A stretch of DNA of 64,000 nucleotides from Guyparkeria halophila (GCF_034479635.1 NZ_CP140153.1:1433501-1497500), one strand, 5' to 3'. Positions 13,928 through 24,336 are shown, numbered from the stretch's first letter. The notes: generated from the sequence alone by a model not told the origin. Translations and numbers: made by a program.

Positions 13928-14188
13928 GAAACCGCTGCACGATTCGATGGCGCCTCTGGCTGGCGGGTTTGTTCGCAATCAAGGCGCCGTGCCGAAGGCG
14001 GGCTCATTGCCCGGCGAGGGTCGGCAACGCCGAGTGCGGGCAAACCCGCGAGCCCCATTCGGGCGGGCCGCCAAGGACCCATTTGCGGCGTTGCACTCCT
14101 TGTGAAGGCCCCTGCGGCGAACTGCGCCTTGCAACTGGGCCCTTGGCGGCCCGCAGAGACGCTATCGAATCGTGCAGCGGTTCCCCAG
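13924..14188. repeat. Inverted-repeat (MITE/REP-like) element of 265 bp
   Basis: The outer arms, 13924-13952 and 14160-14188, are inverted repeats matching at 26 of 29 bases. A second inner inverted pair, 14065-14086 and 14131-14152, matches at 20 of 22, so the whole can fold into a long nested hairpin. It contains no credible gene. The left arm supplies the rsgA stop codon. No clear target-site duplication is seen. It accounts for most of the 360-base gap between rsgA and hinT. Confidence 0.75.
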
Positions 14189-14200
14189 GTGAACGGCTGA

Positions 14201-14265
14201 ACCCAGGGCGGTTACCCAGGGCGGTTACCCAAGGCGATTACCTAGGGCAATTGCCCAGGGCGGTT
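14201..14265. repeat. 13-bp tandem repeat, five units
   Basis: Five consecutive 13-base units: ACCCAGGGCGGTT twice, then ACCCAAGGCGATT, ACCTAGGGCAATT and GCCCAGGGCGGTT. A decayed sixth may follow. It begins 12 bases after the inverted-repeat element, whose right end contains a similar GCGGTTCCCCAGG, so the array may have expanded from the element border. It ends 22 bases from the hinT stop. Confidence 0.9.
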
Positions 14266-14287
14266 ACTGAACTCAGGCCGGTTCGGT

Positions 14288-14632
14288 TCAGCCCGGGGGC
14301 CACTGCATCGCGCGCCCGCCGAGCAGGTGCAGGTGTAGGTGATAGACCTCCTGCCCGCCGTCACGATTGCAGTTGAACACCGTGCGATAGCCCGACTCGT
14401 CGATCCCTTCCTGGGCGGCAAGCTCGCGGGCGACGACGAACAGTTCGCCCACCAGCGGCGCATCCTCGGGCGAGATGTCGTTGATCGTCGGAATGGCCTT
14501 TTTCGGGATGATCAGCACATGCACCGGCGCCTGGGGATTGATGTCGCGAAAGGCCAGTATCCGGTCGTTCTCGAACACGATATCCGCCGGAATCTCGCGA
14601 TTGATGATCTTGCTGAAGATGGTCTCGCTCAC
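14288..14632 (-). CDS. hinT: HIT-family purine nucleoside phosphoramidase
   Basis: 114 residues from GTG at 14632, chosen because GGAGG lies seven bases upstream; an in-frame ATG at 14650 would include that ribosome site. The histidine-triad active site is HLHLHLLGG near the C-terminus (HxHxHxx). Members hydrolyse AMP-lysine and similar phosphoramidates. Convergent with rsgA across the repeat region. Confidence 0.94.
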   Translation of the reverse strand: MSETIFSKIINREIPADIVFENDRILAFRDINPQAPVHVLIIPKKAIPTINDISPEDAPLVGELFVVARELAAQEGIDESGYRTVFNCNRDGGQEVYHLHLHLLGGRAMQWPPG

Positions 14633-14844
14633 GATCGAGCCTCCGTACATGAATTCCCGCCCAGCTTAGCCTAACTTCAAGGCTCCCCGGCGCGGCATCC
14701 CGGTGCCGGCGGGATGCCCAGATTGCTGGCGAGCGTATTCATTAGTACACTACCTTTTCCGCGGCTGCCATTGCCGGTGCCCGCCGGATTAACGTGCTTC
14801 TACCCATGGCAGGCCCAACCTGTCGCCGACACGGTACTTCACCC

Positions 14845-15999
14845 ATGTCCTCGATCTGCGCCCTTCCCGCTCTCACGGCTCGCCGACTGGTCGCGGCGGT
14901 GGTTCCAGCCGCCCTGCTGTTGGTCACCAGCCTACCCGCCACGGCACAGCAGGGTAACCAGCCACCTCCCAAGGTGCCGGTCATCCAGATCGAGCCGAGC
15001 AGTGCCTCCGTTTACAAGGAATACACCGGTCAAACCGAGGCCAATCGCTTTGTCGAAGTCCGGGCCCAGGTGAACGGCATTCTCGAATCCCGAGATTACG
15101 TCGAAGGCGCCCGGGTAGCGACAGGGGACGCGCTCTTTCAGATCGACGACCGTCCCTTCCGCGCCGCCGTCAACGAGGCCGAGGCCGACCTGAGCTCGGC
15201 GCGGGCAACATTGGCCGCTGCACAGCGCGACTGGCGCCGGATCAACTCCCTGTTCGATCGCGGCGTGGCCAGCGAGAAGCAGCGGGATGACGCCCGTTCG
15301 GCGCTTGAAACCGCGCAGGCCGCCGTCCAGGTGGCCGAGGCACAACTGGAATCGGCGCAGATTGACCTGGACTACACCTCGGTCTCGGCCCCCATTCCGG
15401 GCATCACCAGCCGCCGCGCCGTCGATCCGGGCAACCTGATCAGCGTCGGCGACCGGCTGGTCAGCATCGAGGAAATCGACCCGATCCAGGTCACGCTCTC
15501 CTACCCGGTTGACGATCCGTTCGCCGAAACGGCGGCACTCAACCCATCCCCCGAGCGAACTACGCCGGCCGAGATCGCCGGCATCACCGGCCCCGACGGC
15601 GAAACCATCACCGGCAATCTCGACTATCGTTCGGCGAGCATCGAACGCGGCACCAATTCGATCGAGCTGCGCGGCGTATTCGACAACCCCGGGGATGTCC
15701 TGCGGCCGAACCGTTATGTCCGGGTGCGCCTGAAGGTCGATGAGGTCCAGGACGCGGTGATCATCCCGGAAACCGCCATCGGCACCGGGGCAGAGCCCAA
15801 CAGCACCGTGGTCTACGTCATTGACGACGAGAACAAGGCCTCCCAGCGTCGCGTGACGCTCGGCCCGATGAGCGAGCAGGGACGCATCATTCGTTCCGGC
15901 CTCGAACCGGGCGACCGGTTGGTGATCGACGGCCTGCTAAAAGTGCGCCCGGGTGCGCCGGTCGACCCGCAAGACCCGAGTGAAAACAACGGCGACTGA
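14845..15999 (+). CDS. RND efflux periplasmic adaptor (AcrA/MexE-like)
   Basis: 384 residues from the ATG at 14845, which places a signal peptide at the very N-terminus (hydrophobic LVAAVVPAALLLVTSLPATA, cleavage before QQG). In-frame ATGs at 14794 and 14809 are less likely. It shows the lipoyl/barrel-sandwich halves (VEVRAQVNGILESRDYVEGA and SAPIPGITSRRAVDPGNLI) flanking an alpha-hairpin (about residues 95-165), then beta-barrel and membrane-proximal domains. No lipobox cysteine, so it is probably a soluble periplasmic adaptor. It pairs with the permease 82 bases downstream. Confidence 0.93.
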   Translation: MSSICALPALTARRLVAAVVPAALLLVTSLPATAQQGNQPPPKVPVIQIEPSSASVYKEYTGQTEANRFVEVRAQVNGILESRDYVEGARVATGDALFQIDDRPFRAAVNEAEADLSSARATLAAAQRDWRRINSLFDRGVASEKQRDDARSALETAQAAVQVAEAQLESAQIDLDYTSVSAPIPGITSRRAVDPGNLISVGDRLVSIEEIDPIQVTLSYPVDDPFAETAALNPSPERTTPAEIAGITGPDGETITGNLDYRSASIERGTNSIELRGVFDNPGDVLRPNRYVRVRLKVDEVQDAVIIPETAIGTGAEPNSTVVYVIDDENKASQRRVTLGPMSEQGRIIRSGLEPGDRLVIDGLLKVRPGAPVDPQDPSENNGD

Positions 16000-16081
16000 T
16001 CGTCTCCCGCCTCCCGTTGAAACCTACCCGGAAACCTACCCGCCCGTGACGCCCTCGTAACGAGGGCATCGGAGATCACCG

Positions 16082-19000
16082 ATGTTTTCCAAGTTCTTCA
16101 TTGACCGCCCGATCTTCTCCACCGTGCTGGCGATCGTGATCATGATCGCCGGTGGGGCCGCGTTCACCGGGCTGCCCGTCGAGCAATATCCGGAGATCGT
16201 GCCGCCCGAGGTCGAGGTGAGCGCGACCTATGCCGGTGCCGATGCGGGCACCCTGGCCGAGTCCGTCGCCGCGCCGCTGGAGCAGGCCATCAACGGCGTC
16301 GACGACATGCTCTACATGACGTCGGGCAGCTCGGATGCGGGCACGATGAACCTGTCGGTGACCTTCGCCACCGGCACCGACCCGGACCAGGCGACCATCG
16401 ACGTCAACAACCGGGTACAGCGCGCCCTGCCCCAACTGCCGCAGGAAGTGCGTGACCAAGGCGTGGTGGTGAACAAGAAGAGCAGCTCGCTGCTGATGGT
16501 GATCACGCTGATCTCCGAGAACGAGCAGTTCGACACCAAGTTCCTGAGCAACTACGGCCTGATCAACATCCTCGACTCGCTCAAGCGGGTCCCCGGCATC
16601 GGCGATGCGCGCCTGTTCGGTGCGCAGGACTACTCCATCCGGGTCTGGTTCGACCCAGCGAAACTGGCCCACTTCAATCTCACCCAGGATGATATCGCCG
16701 CGGCGATCCGCGAACAGAACGCCCAGTTTGCCGCTGGCAAGTTCAATGACTCGCCCAACAAGGAGGGCGAGGCGTTCACCTACACCATCACCTCGCAGGG
16801 GCGCTTTTCCGACGTCGAGGAGTTCCAGAACATCATCCTCGCCTCGTCCGAGGATGGGGGCACGCTGCGCCTGAGCGACGTGGCGGAGGTCGAACTCGGG
16901 TCACAGCGCTACGGTTTCAACGCCACCTACAACGGCGCGCCCACCGTACCGATGGGGATCTATCTCGCCCCGGGCGCCAACGCGCTGGAGACGGTCGCCG
17001 AGGTGCGCGAGCGGATGGCCGAGCTCTCCGAGCGATTCCCGGGCGACATGGACTACAAGATCCCGCTGGACACCACCGACTTCGTCCGCATCTCGATCAA
17101 GGAAGTCCTCAAGGTATTCGTCGAGGCGCTGATCCTGGTCACGCTGGTGATCTTCATCTTCCTGCAGAAACCGCGCGCGACCATCGTGCCGCTGATCGCC
17201 ATTCCGGTCGCCCTGATCGGCGCCCTGGCGGGTCTGTTTCTCACCGGCATGTCGATCAACCTGCTGACGCTGTTCGGCTTCGTGCTGGCGATCGGCATCG
17301 TGGTGGACGATGCGATCATCGTGATCGAAAACGTCGAGCGTCTGATGCGCGAGGAAGGCCTCAAGGCCCGCGAGGCATCGATCAAGGCGATGGAACAGGT
17401 TACCGGACCGATCGTCGCCACCACTCTGGTGTTGCTGGCGGTGTTCGTCCCGGTCGCCTTCATCCCCGGGCTTGCCGGCGAAATGTATCGCCAGTTCGCG
17501 GTGGCCCTGTCGATCTCGGTGGTGCTGTCCGGCGTGGTCGCCCTGACGCTCACCCCATCGATGACCGCCCTGCTCCTCAAGAACCACAAGGACAAGGAGC
17601 CGGTCCTGCCGTTCCGCTTGTTCAACCGGGGCTTCGACGCCTTCCGCAATGGCTACATGAAGCTGGTCCACTTCTTCCTGGTGGCCTGGCCCGTGGGTCT
17701 TTTGATCTTCGCCGGTGTCGTGATCGCCGCCGTGGTCATGTTCCGCAGTACACCGACCGGTCTCGTTCCCGAGGAGGATCCGGGCTACTTCATCTCCACG
17801 TTGAATCTCGACCCGGCGGCAAGCCTCTCGCGCACGGGTGAAGTGCGGGACGAGTACTCGGCGATGATCCGCGAAAACCCGGATGTGCAGATGCAGGTGG
17901 CCTTCGCCGGCTTCGATCTGCTGGCCGGGACCCAGCGCCCCTACAAGGGCGTGGCCTTTACGCGGCTGAATGACTGGTCGGAACGACCCGACGCTGACCA
18001 GAGCGTCCAGGCGACGGTCAAGAAGGCCATGGGGGCGGCAACCCAGATTGAGGAAGGTTTCATCATGGCGTTCACGCCGCCGCCCATCCGGGGCATGTCG
18101 ACCACGGGCGGCTTCGAGGCCTATCTCCAGCAGCGCGGCTCGGCCGATGTCAAGGCACTCGCCGAGGCCGCCAATGCCCTGGTCGCCGCGGCCAACAAGC
18201 GACCGGAACTGGCCGGGGTGCGCACCACCTTCGTCGACAATACGCCGCAGTTCCGCATGGACGTGGACCGCGAGCAGGCCTACGCCCTGGACGTGCCGGT
18301 CGCGGCCGTGTTCCGCACCATGCAGGGCACCTTCGGCACCCGTTACATCAACGACTTCACGCTGTTCGGGCGCAATTTCCAGGTCAATATGGCCGCGGAT
18401 GCGCAATTCCGTGCCGACCCGCAGGACCTGGAAAACGTCTTCGTGCGCAGTGGCGATCAACAGCTGGTACCGATCAGCTCGGTGGTGACACTGACCCGCA
18501 CCACCGGCGCGGACGTGATCGACCGCTTCAATATCTTCCCGGCGGCCAAGATCATGGGCAGTGCCGCGGAGGGTTACTCGTCGGGCCAGGCGCTGATCGC
18601 CATGCAGGAGGTCATCGACCAGGCACTCGGTGGCGGTGACTACACCCTGGGCTGGGTCGGCTCGGCCTTCCAGGAGCTCTCCAGCGGCTCGGCCGGTGCC
18701 ATTGCCTTCCTGTTGGGCGTGATCATGGTGTTCCTGATTCTCGCCGCACAGTACGAGCGCTGGTCCCTGCCCTTCGCCGTGATCACCGCGGTGCCATTCG
18801 CCGTGCTGGGGGCCCTGATTGCGATCTGGATGCGCGGTCTCAACATCGACATCTACTTCCAGGTCGGCATGCTGGTGCTGATCGCGATGTCGGCGAAGAA
18901 CGCCATCCTGGTGGTCGAATTCGCCGCCAAGATGCACAGCGAGGACGGCCTGTCGATCAAGGAGGCAGCGCTCAAGGCGGCCCGTATCCGCTTCCGCCCG

Positions 19001-19213
19001 GTGATCATGACCTCGATGGCCTTCATCCTGGGCGTGTTGCCGCTCGCGCTGGCAACCGGCGCCGGCGAGGCGGCGCGCAATTCGCTCGGCACGCCGATCG
19101 TGGGCGGGATGATCCTGGCGACCTACGTGGCGATCCTGTTCATCCCGATGTTCTTCGAATTGCTGCAGACGGGCAGTGAAAAGCTGTTCCGCCGCAAGCA
19201 GGCATCCGCCTGA
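16082..19213 (+). CDS. RND multidrug efflux permease (HAE-1 family)
   Basis: 1043 residues, the size of AcrB/MexF. Proton-driven inner-membrane pump. N-terminal FFIDRPIFSTVLAI is typical; the TM4 proton-relay acids are in VVDDAIIVIENVERL, and the TM10 lysine in SAKNAILVVEFAAK. Twelve membrane helices with two large periplasmic loops are evident. HAE-1 rather than heavy-metal type, judged from the TM4 sequence. No outer-membrane factor or regulator gene is nearby, so it presumably uses a TolC encoded elsewhere. Confidence 0.95.
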   Translation: MFSKFFIDRPIFSTVLAIVIMIAGGAAFTGLPVEQYPEIVPPEVEVSATYAGADAGTLAESVAAPLEQAINGVDDMLYMTSGSSDAGTMNLSVTFATGTDPDQATIDVNNRVQRALPQLPQEVRDQGVVVNKKSSSLLMVITLISENEQFDTKFLSNYGLINILDSLKRVPGIGDARLFGAQDYSIRVWFDPAKLAHFNLTQDDIAAAIREQNAQFAAGKFNDSPNKEGEAFTYTITSQGRFSDVEEFQNIILASSEDGGTLRLSDVAEVELGSQRYGFNATYNGAPTVPMGIYLAPGANALETVAEVRERMAELSERFPGDMDYKIPLDTTDFVRISIKEVLKVFVEALILVTLVIFIFLQKPRATIVPLIAIPVALIGALAGLFLTGMSINLLTLFGFVLAIGIVVDDAIIVIENVERLMREEGLKAREASIKAMEQVTGPIVATTLVLLAVFVPVAFIPGLAGEMYRQFAVALSISVVLSGVVALTLTPSMTALLLKNHKDKEPVLPFRLFNRGFDAFRNGYMKLVHFFLVAWPVGLLIFAGVVIAAVVMFRSTPTGLVPEEDPGYFISTLNLDPAASLSRTGEVRDEYSAMIRENPDVQMQVAFAGFDLLAGTQRPYKGVAFTRLNDWSERPDADQSVQATVKKAMGAATQIEEGFIMAFTPPPIRGMSTTGGFEAYLQQRGSADVKALAEAANALVAAANKRPELAGVRTTFVDNTPQFRMDVDREQAYALDVPVAAVFRTMQGTFGTRYINDFTLFGRNFQVNMAADAQFRADPQDLENVFVRSGDQQLVPISSVVTLTRTTGADVIDRFNIFPAAKIMGSAAEGYSSGQALIAMQEVIDQALGGGDYTLGWVGSAFQELSSGSAGAIAFLLGVIMVFLILAAQYERWSLPFAVITAVPFAVLGALIAIWMRGLNIDIYFQVGMLVLIAMSAKNAILVVEFAAKMHSEDGLSIKEAALKAARIRFRPVIMTSMAFILGVLPLALATGAGEAARNSLGTPIVGGMILATYVAILFIPMFFELLQTGSEKLFRRKQASA

Positions 19214-19228
19214 CGGCCCTGACGCGTG

Positions 19229-19747
19229 ATGAAGGCCACCGATCACGACACTTGGATGCCCCTCGGTCATCGGGATGACTCGGGAAGTGGCCATCTCTGG
19301 GTGCGGCTGGCATTCACCCACGGGATGCTGACCCGCATGCAGGTGGAAGAAGCCCCGGTCGACGAGCGGAGGGTCCGTGATGTCTTGCCCACCGAGTACG
19401 CCGACGTCGGCGAGCTCCTGAACCACTGGGACAAGGGGATCGACAACCCGTTCGACTGGACCACACACCCCGGTTTCCCACCCGTGGGGACCACCTTCCA
19501 GCGCGCCGTCTGGTCGGCATTGTGCCGGGTGCCATGGGGCGAGTCGGTGGGCTATGGTGAGCTTGCCCGGCGGGTGGGACGACCGGGTGCGGCCCGGGCC
19601 GTGGGCCAGGCCGTGGGGGCCAACCCCTGGGCACCCCTGATCCCGTGTCACCGGGTGCTCGCGGCCAATCAGGGGTTGGGCGGGTACGCGCAGGGCACGC
19701 GTATCAAGTCACGCCTGCTGGCGCTCGAGGGAACGGCCTACCGCTGA
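19229..19747 (+). CDS. ogt: Methylated-DNA-[protein]-cysteine S-methyltransferase
   Basis: 172 residues from the ATG at 19229 (a GTG at 19226 is adjacent). Suicidal repair of O6-alkylguanine. The acceptor cysteine is in PCHRV, followed by the GGYAQG segment; the DNA-binding helix region is TFQRAVWSALCRVPWGESVGYGE. No AraC/Ada regulatory domain is present. It starts 15 bases after the RND permease and is convergent with rarA. Confidence 0.95.
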   Translation: MKATDHDTWMPLGHRDDSGSGHLWVRLAFTHGMLTRMQVEEAPVDERRVRDVLPTEYADVGELLNHWDKGIDNPFDWTTHPGFPPVGTTFQRAVWSALCRVPWGESVGYGELARRVGRPGAARAVGQAVGANPWAPLIPCHRVLAANQGLGGYAQGTRIKSRLLALEGTAYR

Positions 19748-19768
19748 GATTGGGATCGGCGACCCGCT

Positions 19769-21187
19769 CTACCCTGACGGGAGGTCGGATTCAGGCGTCC
19801 GCTTCTCCGGCGCCTGCGCATCGAGCTCGCCCCAGTACCGCATGCGCTCGGCGATGCTGCGCTCCAGGCCCCGCTCCACCGGCGCGTAGAACCGCGTACC
19901 GACCAACCCATCGGGCAGGTAGGTCTCGCCGGCGGCATAGGCCTCCGGCTCGTCGTGGGCATAGCGATACCCTTTTCCCCAACCCTCGCGCTCCATCAGG
20001 GCGGTGGGCGCGTTGCGCAGGTGCATGGGCACGGGGTCGGTGCCGCGTTGCTTGACCGTGGCCAGTATCGCCTTGTGCGCGGTGTACACCGCATTGCTCT
20101 TGGGGGCGACGGCCAGATACATGGCCGCCTGGGTCAGCATCAACTCGCCTTCGGGCACACCGAGACGATCGAATGCCGTCCAGGCATCCAGCGCCATGGT
20201 CAGGGCCCGCGGATCGGCGTTGCCGATATCCTCGGAGGCAATGCGCACCAGTCGACGGGCGAGATAGGACGGATCGGCCCCGCCATCGAGCATGCGCAAC
20301 AACCAGTACGCCCCGGCATCCGGGTTCGAGCCGCGGATCGCCTTGTGCATCGCCGATATCTGGTCGTAGAACTCGTCCCCGCCCTGGTCGAAACGTCGTG
20401 GTGACTGGCTCAGAAGCGACTCGAGCGTCTCCTCACCCACCTCGCGGGCGGTGCCGTCGGCTCGGTCGCCGGCGAGTTGCGCGGCCAGTTCCAACAAGGT
20501 GAGCAGGCGTCGCGCGTCGCCGTCGGCCGCGGCGACCAGCCGATCGGCGATGGCGGACTCCATCACCAAAGGCGGCCCGCCGGTGGTCTCGCGCACGCCC
20601 TGCGGGTGCGTCAACGCCCGGTCGAGCAAGGCATGCATCGCCGCATCGTCCAGCGGTTGCAGACGATAGACCCGCAAGCGCGAGAGCAACGCGTTGTTCA
20701 ACGAGAAGGAGGGATTCTCGGTGGTCGCGCCAACCAGGACCAGCACGCCCCGCTCCACCGACGGCAGCAGTTGGTCCTGTTGCGACTTGTTGAATCGATG
20801 GATCTCGTCGAGAAAGAGGACGGTGAGACGCCCCGACGACTGCCGGCGTTCGCGGGCGCCCTGTATGACCGCCCGCAGCTCACGCACCCCCGCCTCGACC
20901 GCCGACATGTAGACGATTTCCGCCTGCAGGCGCTCGGCGTAGAGGCCGGCCAGCGTGGTCTTGCCCACGCCTGGAGGCCCCCAGAGCAGGCAGGAATGCG
21001 CCTGGCGCTTTTCCATCGCCACCCGCAACGGCGCCGTTTCGCCCACCACGCGCACCTGCCCGGCAAATTCATCGACATGGCTGGGGCGCAGACGGTCGGC
21101 CAGCGGCCGATAGACCGAGCTAGGTTCGCCGCGAGGCTCCCCTTCCTCGGTGCCGAACAGATCGTCTTGCGGGCTCAACTTGTCCAC
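19769..21187 (-). CDS. rarA: Replication-associated recombination ATPase RarA (MgsA)
   Basis: 472 residues. AAA+ ATPase acting at stalled replication forks. Walker A WGPPGVGKTTLA, Walker B LFLDEIHRFNKSQQD, sensor-1 GATTENPSF; C-terminal tetramerisation domain (ASEDIGNADPRALTMA, HLRNAPTALM). The listed start is GTG at 21187, but GGAGG abuts it. A TTG three codons later (21178) would have ideal spacing, so the true start may be there. It lies 45 bases after lolA in the usual ftsK-lolA-rarA order. Confidence 0.96.
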   Translation of the reverse strand: MDKLSPQDDLFGTEEGEPRGEPSSVYRPLADRLRPSHVDEFAGQVRVVGETAPLRVAMEKRQAHSCLLWGPPGVGKTTLAGLYAERLQAEIVYMSAVEAGVRELRAVIQGARERRQSSGRLTVLFLDEIHRFNKSQQDQLLPSVERGVLVLVGATTENPSFSLNNALLSRLRVYRLQPLDDAAMHALLDRALTHPQGVRETTGGPPLVMESAIADRLVAAADGDARRLLTLLELAAQLAGDRADGTAREVGEETLESLLSQSPRRFDQGGDEFYDQISAMHKAIRGSNPDAGAYWLLRMLDGGADPSYLARRLVRIASEDIGNADPRALTMALDAWTAFDRLGVPEGELMLTQAAMYLAVAPKSNAVYTAHKAILATVKQRGTDPVPMHLRNAPTALMEREGWGKGYRYAHDEPEAYAAGETYLPDGLVGTRFYAPVERGLERSIAERMRYWGELDAQAPEKRTPESDLPSG

Positions 21188-21232
21188 CCTCCGATCTCCT
21201 GCCTGACGATAACGGTGACGATCACGCCAGTC

Positions 21233-21901
21233 TCACTGGATGCCCGGTGGTTCGCGCGCCTCGACCACATCCACGCCCTCGGGGGCCTCGAACCGGAAGG
21301 TCGATTCGTCGACTGGCTGGTTGAAACGGCGGGACTCGAATGACACCCGGGTGGTTTGATCGAGCTGATCGACAAAGCGCATCTCACGGATGCCCCGCTC
21401 GTCGACACCCAACAGCACCTCGCGGAAATCGCCCTGCTCGTCGCGGGGGCGCAACGCGAACCAGTCGAGGCCGCCCTCGCTTTCGAGGTGGCGAACGTGA
21501 AAGAGCTCGGTGACGGGGCGCTCGCCGGTCAGGATCGCGATGGGTGCACCGTCGGTCGCCGACAAGGGCGAGCGGCTGGCCTGCCGCAGATCGGGTTCGT
21601 AGACCCAGAGCGTCCCGTCGTTCGCGATCAGTTCCTGCACGTACGGGGTTTCGTATCGCCAGAAGAACTGGCCCGGGCGCTTGAGCACGAACGTCCCCGA
21701 CGATTGACGACGCACCTGTCCCTTCGCGTCACGACGCTCCTGAACGAAATCCGCCGCCAACGTCTCGATGTCGGTCAGCTGTTTGACCAGCGCATCGACA
21801 TCGTCCGATGGCGCGGCCTCGGCCAACGGTGAAAACAGAACGGCGGTCAGAAAGGCCAATGCCACAAGAATGCCGCCGGTACGAAAAGATTGTCTGCTCA
21901 T
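21233..21901 (-). CDS. lolA: Outer-membrane lipoprotein carrier protein
   Basis: 222 residues. Periplasmic chaperone that ferries lipoproteins from LolCDE to LolB. The signal peptide is at residues 1-29 (cleavage after LAEA). The mature part shows family hallmarks such as LAADFVQERRDAKG, SSGTFVLKRPGQFFWRYE and DGTLWVYEPDL. Preceded by ftsK with a 98-base gap and followed by rarA. Confidence 0.95.
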   Translation of the reverse strand: MSRQSFRTGGILVALAFLTAVLFSPLAEAAPSDDVDALVKQLTDIETLAADFVQERRDAKGQVRRQSSGTFVLKRPGQFFWRYETPYVQELIANDGTLWVYEPDLRQASRSPLSATDGAPIAILTGERPVTELFHVRHLESEGGLDWFALRPRDEQGDFREVLLGVDERGIREMRFVDQLDQTTRVSFESRRFNQPVDESTFRFEAPEGVDVVEAREPPGIQ

Positions 21902-21999
21902 GAATCACCAGCTGGTGGGTGGGACCGGTTCGACGCCCGGCGGCCGGGCAGGTTCCGGCCCGTCGATGCAAATCGGCGCGAACCGGGGCGAATGGAGAC

Positions 22000-24336
22000 C
22001 TATTTCGGCGGCGGAGGCGCGATCACCTCGCGGCTGCCGTTGGACCCCAGCGCACCGACAACACCGTCGGCCTCCATCTGCTCGACCAGCCGCGCCGAGC
22101 GGTTGTAGCCGATCTTGAGGCGGCGCTGGACGTAGGAAATCGATGCCTTGCGCGACTCGGTGACGATCGCCACCGCCTGATCGTACAACTCGTCGATCTC
22201 CTCGCCATCGGCCCGCACCGGCTTTTCCCCTGGCAGGGTCACGTTGGCGGCGGTGTCCTCCGAGAGCACCTCATCAAGGTACTCGGGCTCACCCAGGGTC
22301 TTGAGTGCCTCGACCACGCGATGCACCTCTTCGTCGCCGACGAAGGCCCCGTGAACCCGCATCGGCATGCCGCTGCCCGGCGGGAGGTACAGCATGTCAC
22401 CGTGGCCCAGCAGCTGCTCGGCGCCCATCTGGTCGAGAATGGTGCGGGAATCCACCTTGGAGGACACCTGGAAGGCGATGCGCGTGGGGATGTTGGCCTT
22501 GATCAGGCCGGTAATCACATCCACCGAGGGCCTCTGGGTCGCGAGGATCAGGTGGATGCCGGCGGCGCGGGCCTTCTGCGCCAGGCGCGCGATCAATTCC
22601 TCCACCTTCTTGCCGACCACCATCATCATGTCGGCAAACTCGTCCACCACGATCACCAGATACGGCATCGGCTCGAGCGTCGGCGGCGGCAGGTCGGGGT
22701 CGAAGGCCTGGGCGTGGTCGTAGAAGGGGTCCTTGATCGGCTCGCCGCGTGCAATCGCCTCGCGGATCTTCTCGTTCGCCCCGGCAATATTGCGCACGCC
22801 CAGCCTCGCCATCAGGCGGTAGCGTCGCTCCATCTCGCCCACGGCCCAGCGAAGCGCATTGGATGCCTCCTTCATGTCGGTAACCACCGGCGCCAACAGG
22901 TGGCCGATGCCCTCGTAGACCGACAATTCCAGCATCTTCGGGTCAATCAGGATCAGACGCACTTCATCGGCGGTCGCCTTGTAGAGCAGGCTCAGGATCA
23001 TGGCATTGACCCCGACCGACTTGCCCGAGCCGGTGGTGCCCGCCACCAGCAGGTGCGGCATGCGGCCCAGATCGGCCATGATCGGTTCACCACCGATGTC
23101 CTTGCCCAACGCCACGGTCAGCGGCGAGCGCGCCTCCCGGTAGCGGCGGGATTCGAGCAGTTCCCGCAGGGCGATGATTTCCCGTGCCGTGTTCGGGATT
23201 TCCAGCCCCACCGTGGACTTGCCCGGGATCACCTCGACCACGCGGACCGAGACGATCGACAGGGCACGAGCCAAGTCCTTGGCCAGATTCGAGATCTGGC
23301 TGACCTTGACCCCCGGGGCCGGCTGTAGTTCGAAGCGGGTGATCACGGGACCGGGATGCGCGGCCACCACGTCAACGGCCACGCCGAACTCGGACAGTCG
23401 CGCCTCGATGACCTCCGACATGTGTTGGAGGTCACCCTTGTCAAAGCCGCTGCTTTGCTGCACCGGCCGATCCAGCAGCTCGAGGATGGGCTTGCCATCG
23501 GCCGTACCGAGCTCCGGCTGCGGCGGCGTGCCCGATTTCCTCTTTGTGGGGGTGACCGATGTCGCGGGGGTCGATCTCGGTGCTGGTGTGCTCTTGGCCC
23601 GGGGCTTGGGCTTGTTTTCCGCCGGCGGCGTTTTCTTCCGACGCTGCTCGACCTCTTCATAGCTCGCGCCGACTTCCGGGATCGGCGCCGGTCCCGGTCG
23701 ACGGGACAGGGGCAATCGAGCCACGATCCATTTGGCGATTGCCCGTGCCCCGTTGACCAGACGCAGCAACGTCGCCCCGATCAGATCGAACAGGGCGAAC
23801 CAGGAAAGCCCCGTGGTGGCGGAAACGCCGAGCATCATGAGCCCAAGCAGGACCAGGGTGCTGCCAAGCGCCCCCAGCAGGCGGACCATGCCCTCGGCAA
23901 GCACGAGCCCCAGCACACCGCCGGCGGAGAGACCGCTGGGAGCGGCCAACGGCTCATGGTTGATCGATGCGAGCACGCTCACGCAAAGCACCAGCAGCAA
24001 CACGCCCAGCCACTGAATGGCAAACGGCAGGTCGGCCCAGGGGTTGCCCTGCCGTGCACGACGGAAGGTACGCCACAACAGCGGCAACAGGGCCGGCACC
24101 AGCATGTAGGCACCGAAGCCGACCAGGTAGCGCGCGCCGTCTGCCACCCAGGCCCCGACCAGCCCGGCCGCGTTGCGCACTTCCCCAGCGCCGGTAACGC
24201 TGAAGGCGGGATCAGCCGGGTGGTAGCTGAGCAATGCGAGCAGATAGACGCCCAGCAATAGCGCCACCACCAGCAACGCCAACTCCAACAGGGCAAGCTG
24301 GGGACGGAAGATCGCGGGCTTGGTCATTCCGGGCAT
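22000..24336 (-). CDS. ftsK: DNA translocase FtsK
   Basis: 778 residues. Septum-anchored motor for chromosome dimer resolution. There are four to five N-terminal membrane helices (about 1-200), then a short Pro/Lys-rich linker (about 215-275), much shorter than in E. coli. The RecA-like motor has Walker [18 protein letters not shown] and Walker [15 protein letters not shown]. The C-terminal winged-helix gamma domain ([20 protein letters not shown]) reads KOPS sites. First gene of the ftsK-lolA-rarA set; divergent from msrB. Confidence 0.97.
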   Translation of the reverse strand: MPGMTKPAIFRPQLALLELALLVVALLLGVYLLALLSYHPADPAFSVTGAGEVRNAAGLVGAWVADGARYLVGFGAYMLVPALLPLLWRTFRRARQGNPWADLPFAIQWLGVLLLVLCVSVLASINHEPLAAPSGLSAGGVLGLVLAEGMVRLLGALGSTLVLLGLMMLGVSATTGLSWFALFDLIGATLLRLVNGARAIAKWIVARLPLSRRPGPAPIPEVGASYEEVEQRRKKTPPAENKPKPRAKSTPAPRSTPATSVTPTKRKSGTPPQPELGTADGKPILELLDRPVQQSSGFDKGDLQHMSEVIEARLSEFGVAVDVVAAHPGPVITRFELQPAPGVKVSQISNLAKDLARALSIVSVRVVEVIPGKSTVGLEIPNTAREIIALRELLESRRYREARSPLTVALGKDIGGEPIMADLGRMPHLLVAGTTGSGKSVGVNAMILSLLYKATADEVRLILIDPKMLELSVYEGIGHLLAPVVTDMKEASNALRWAVGEMERRYRLMARLGVRNIAGANEKIREAIARGEPIKDPFYDHAQAFDPDLPPPTLEPMPYLVIVVDEFADMMMVVGKKVEELIARLAQKARAAGIHLILATQRPSVDVITGLIKANIPTRIAFQVSSKVDSRTILDQMGAEQLLGHGDMLYLPPGSGMPMRVHGAFVGDEEVHRVVEALKTLGEPEYLDEVLSEDTAANVTLPGEKPVRADGEEIDELYDQAVAIVTESRKASISYVQRRLKIGYNRSARLVEQMEADGVVGALGSNGSREVIAPPPPK

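Noticed and set aside
14201-14265. CRISPR array
   Set aside because: The units are 13 bases and directly adjacent without spacers; no cas genes are present.
16901-19651. 916-codon frame opposite the RND permease and ogt
   Set aside because: Rich in His, Gln, Arg and Asp with no motifs; antisense to certain genes. Same explanation applies to long antisense frames at 5187-6974, 21919-23328, 44813-46624 and 48902-50656.
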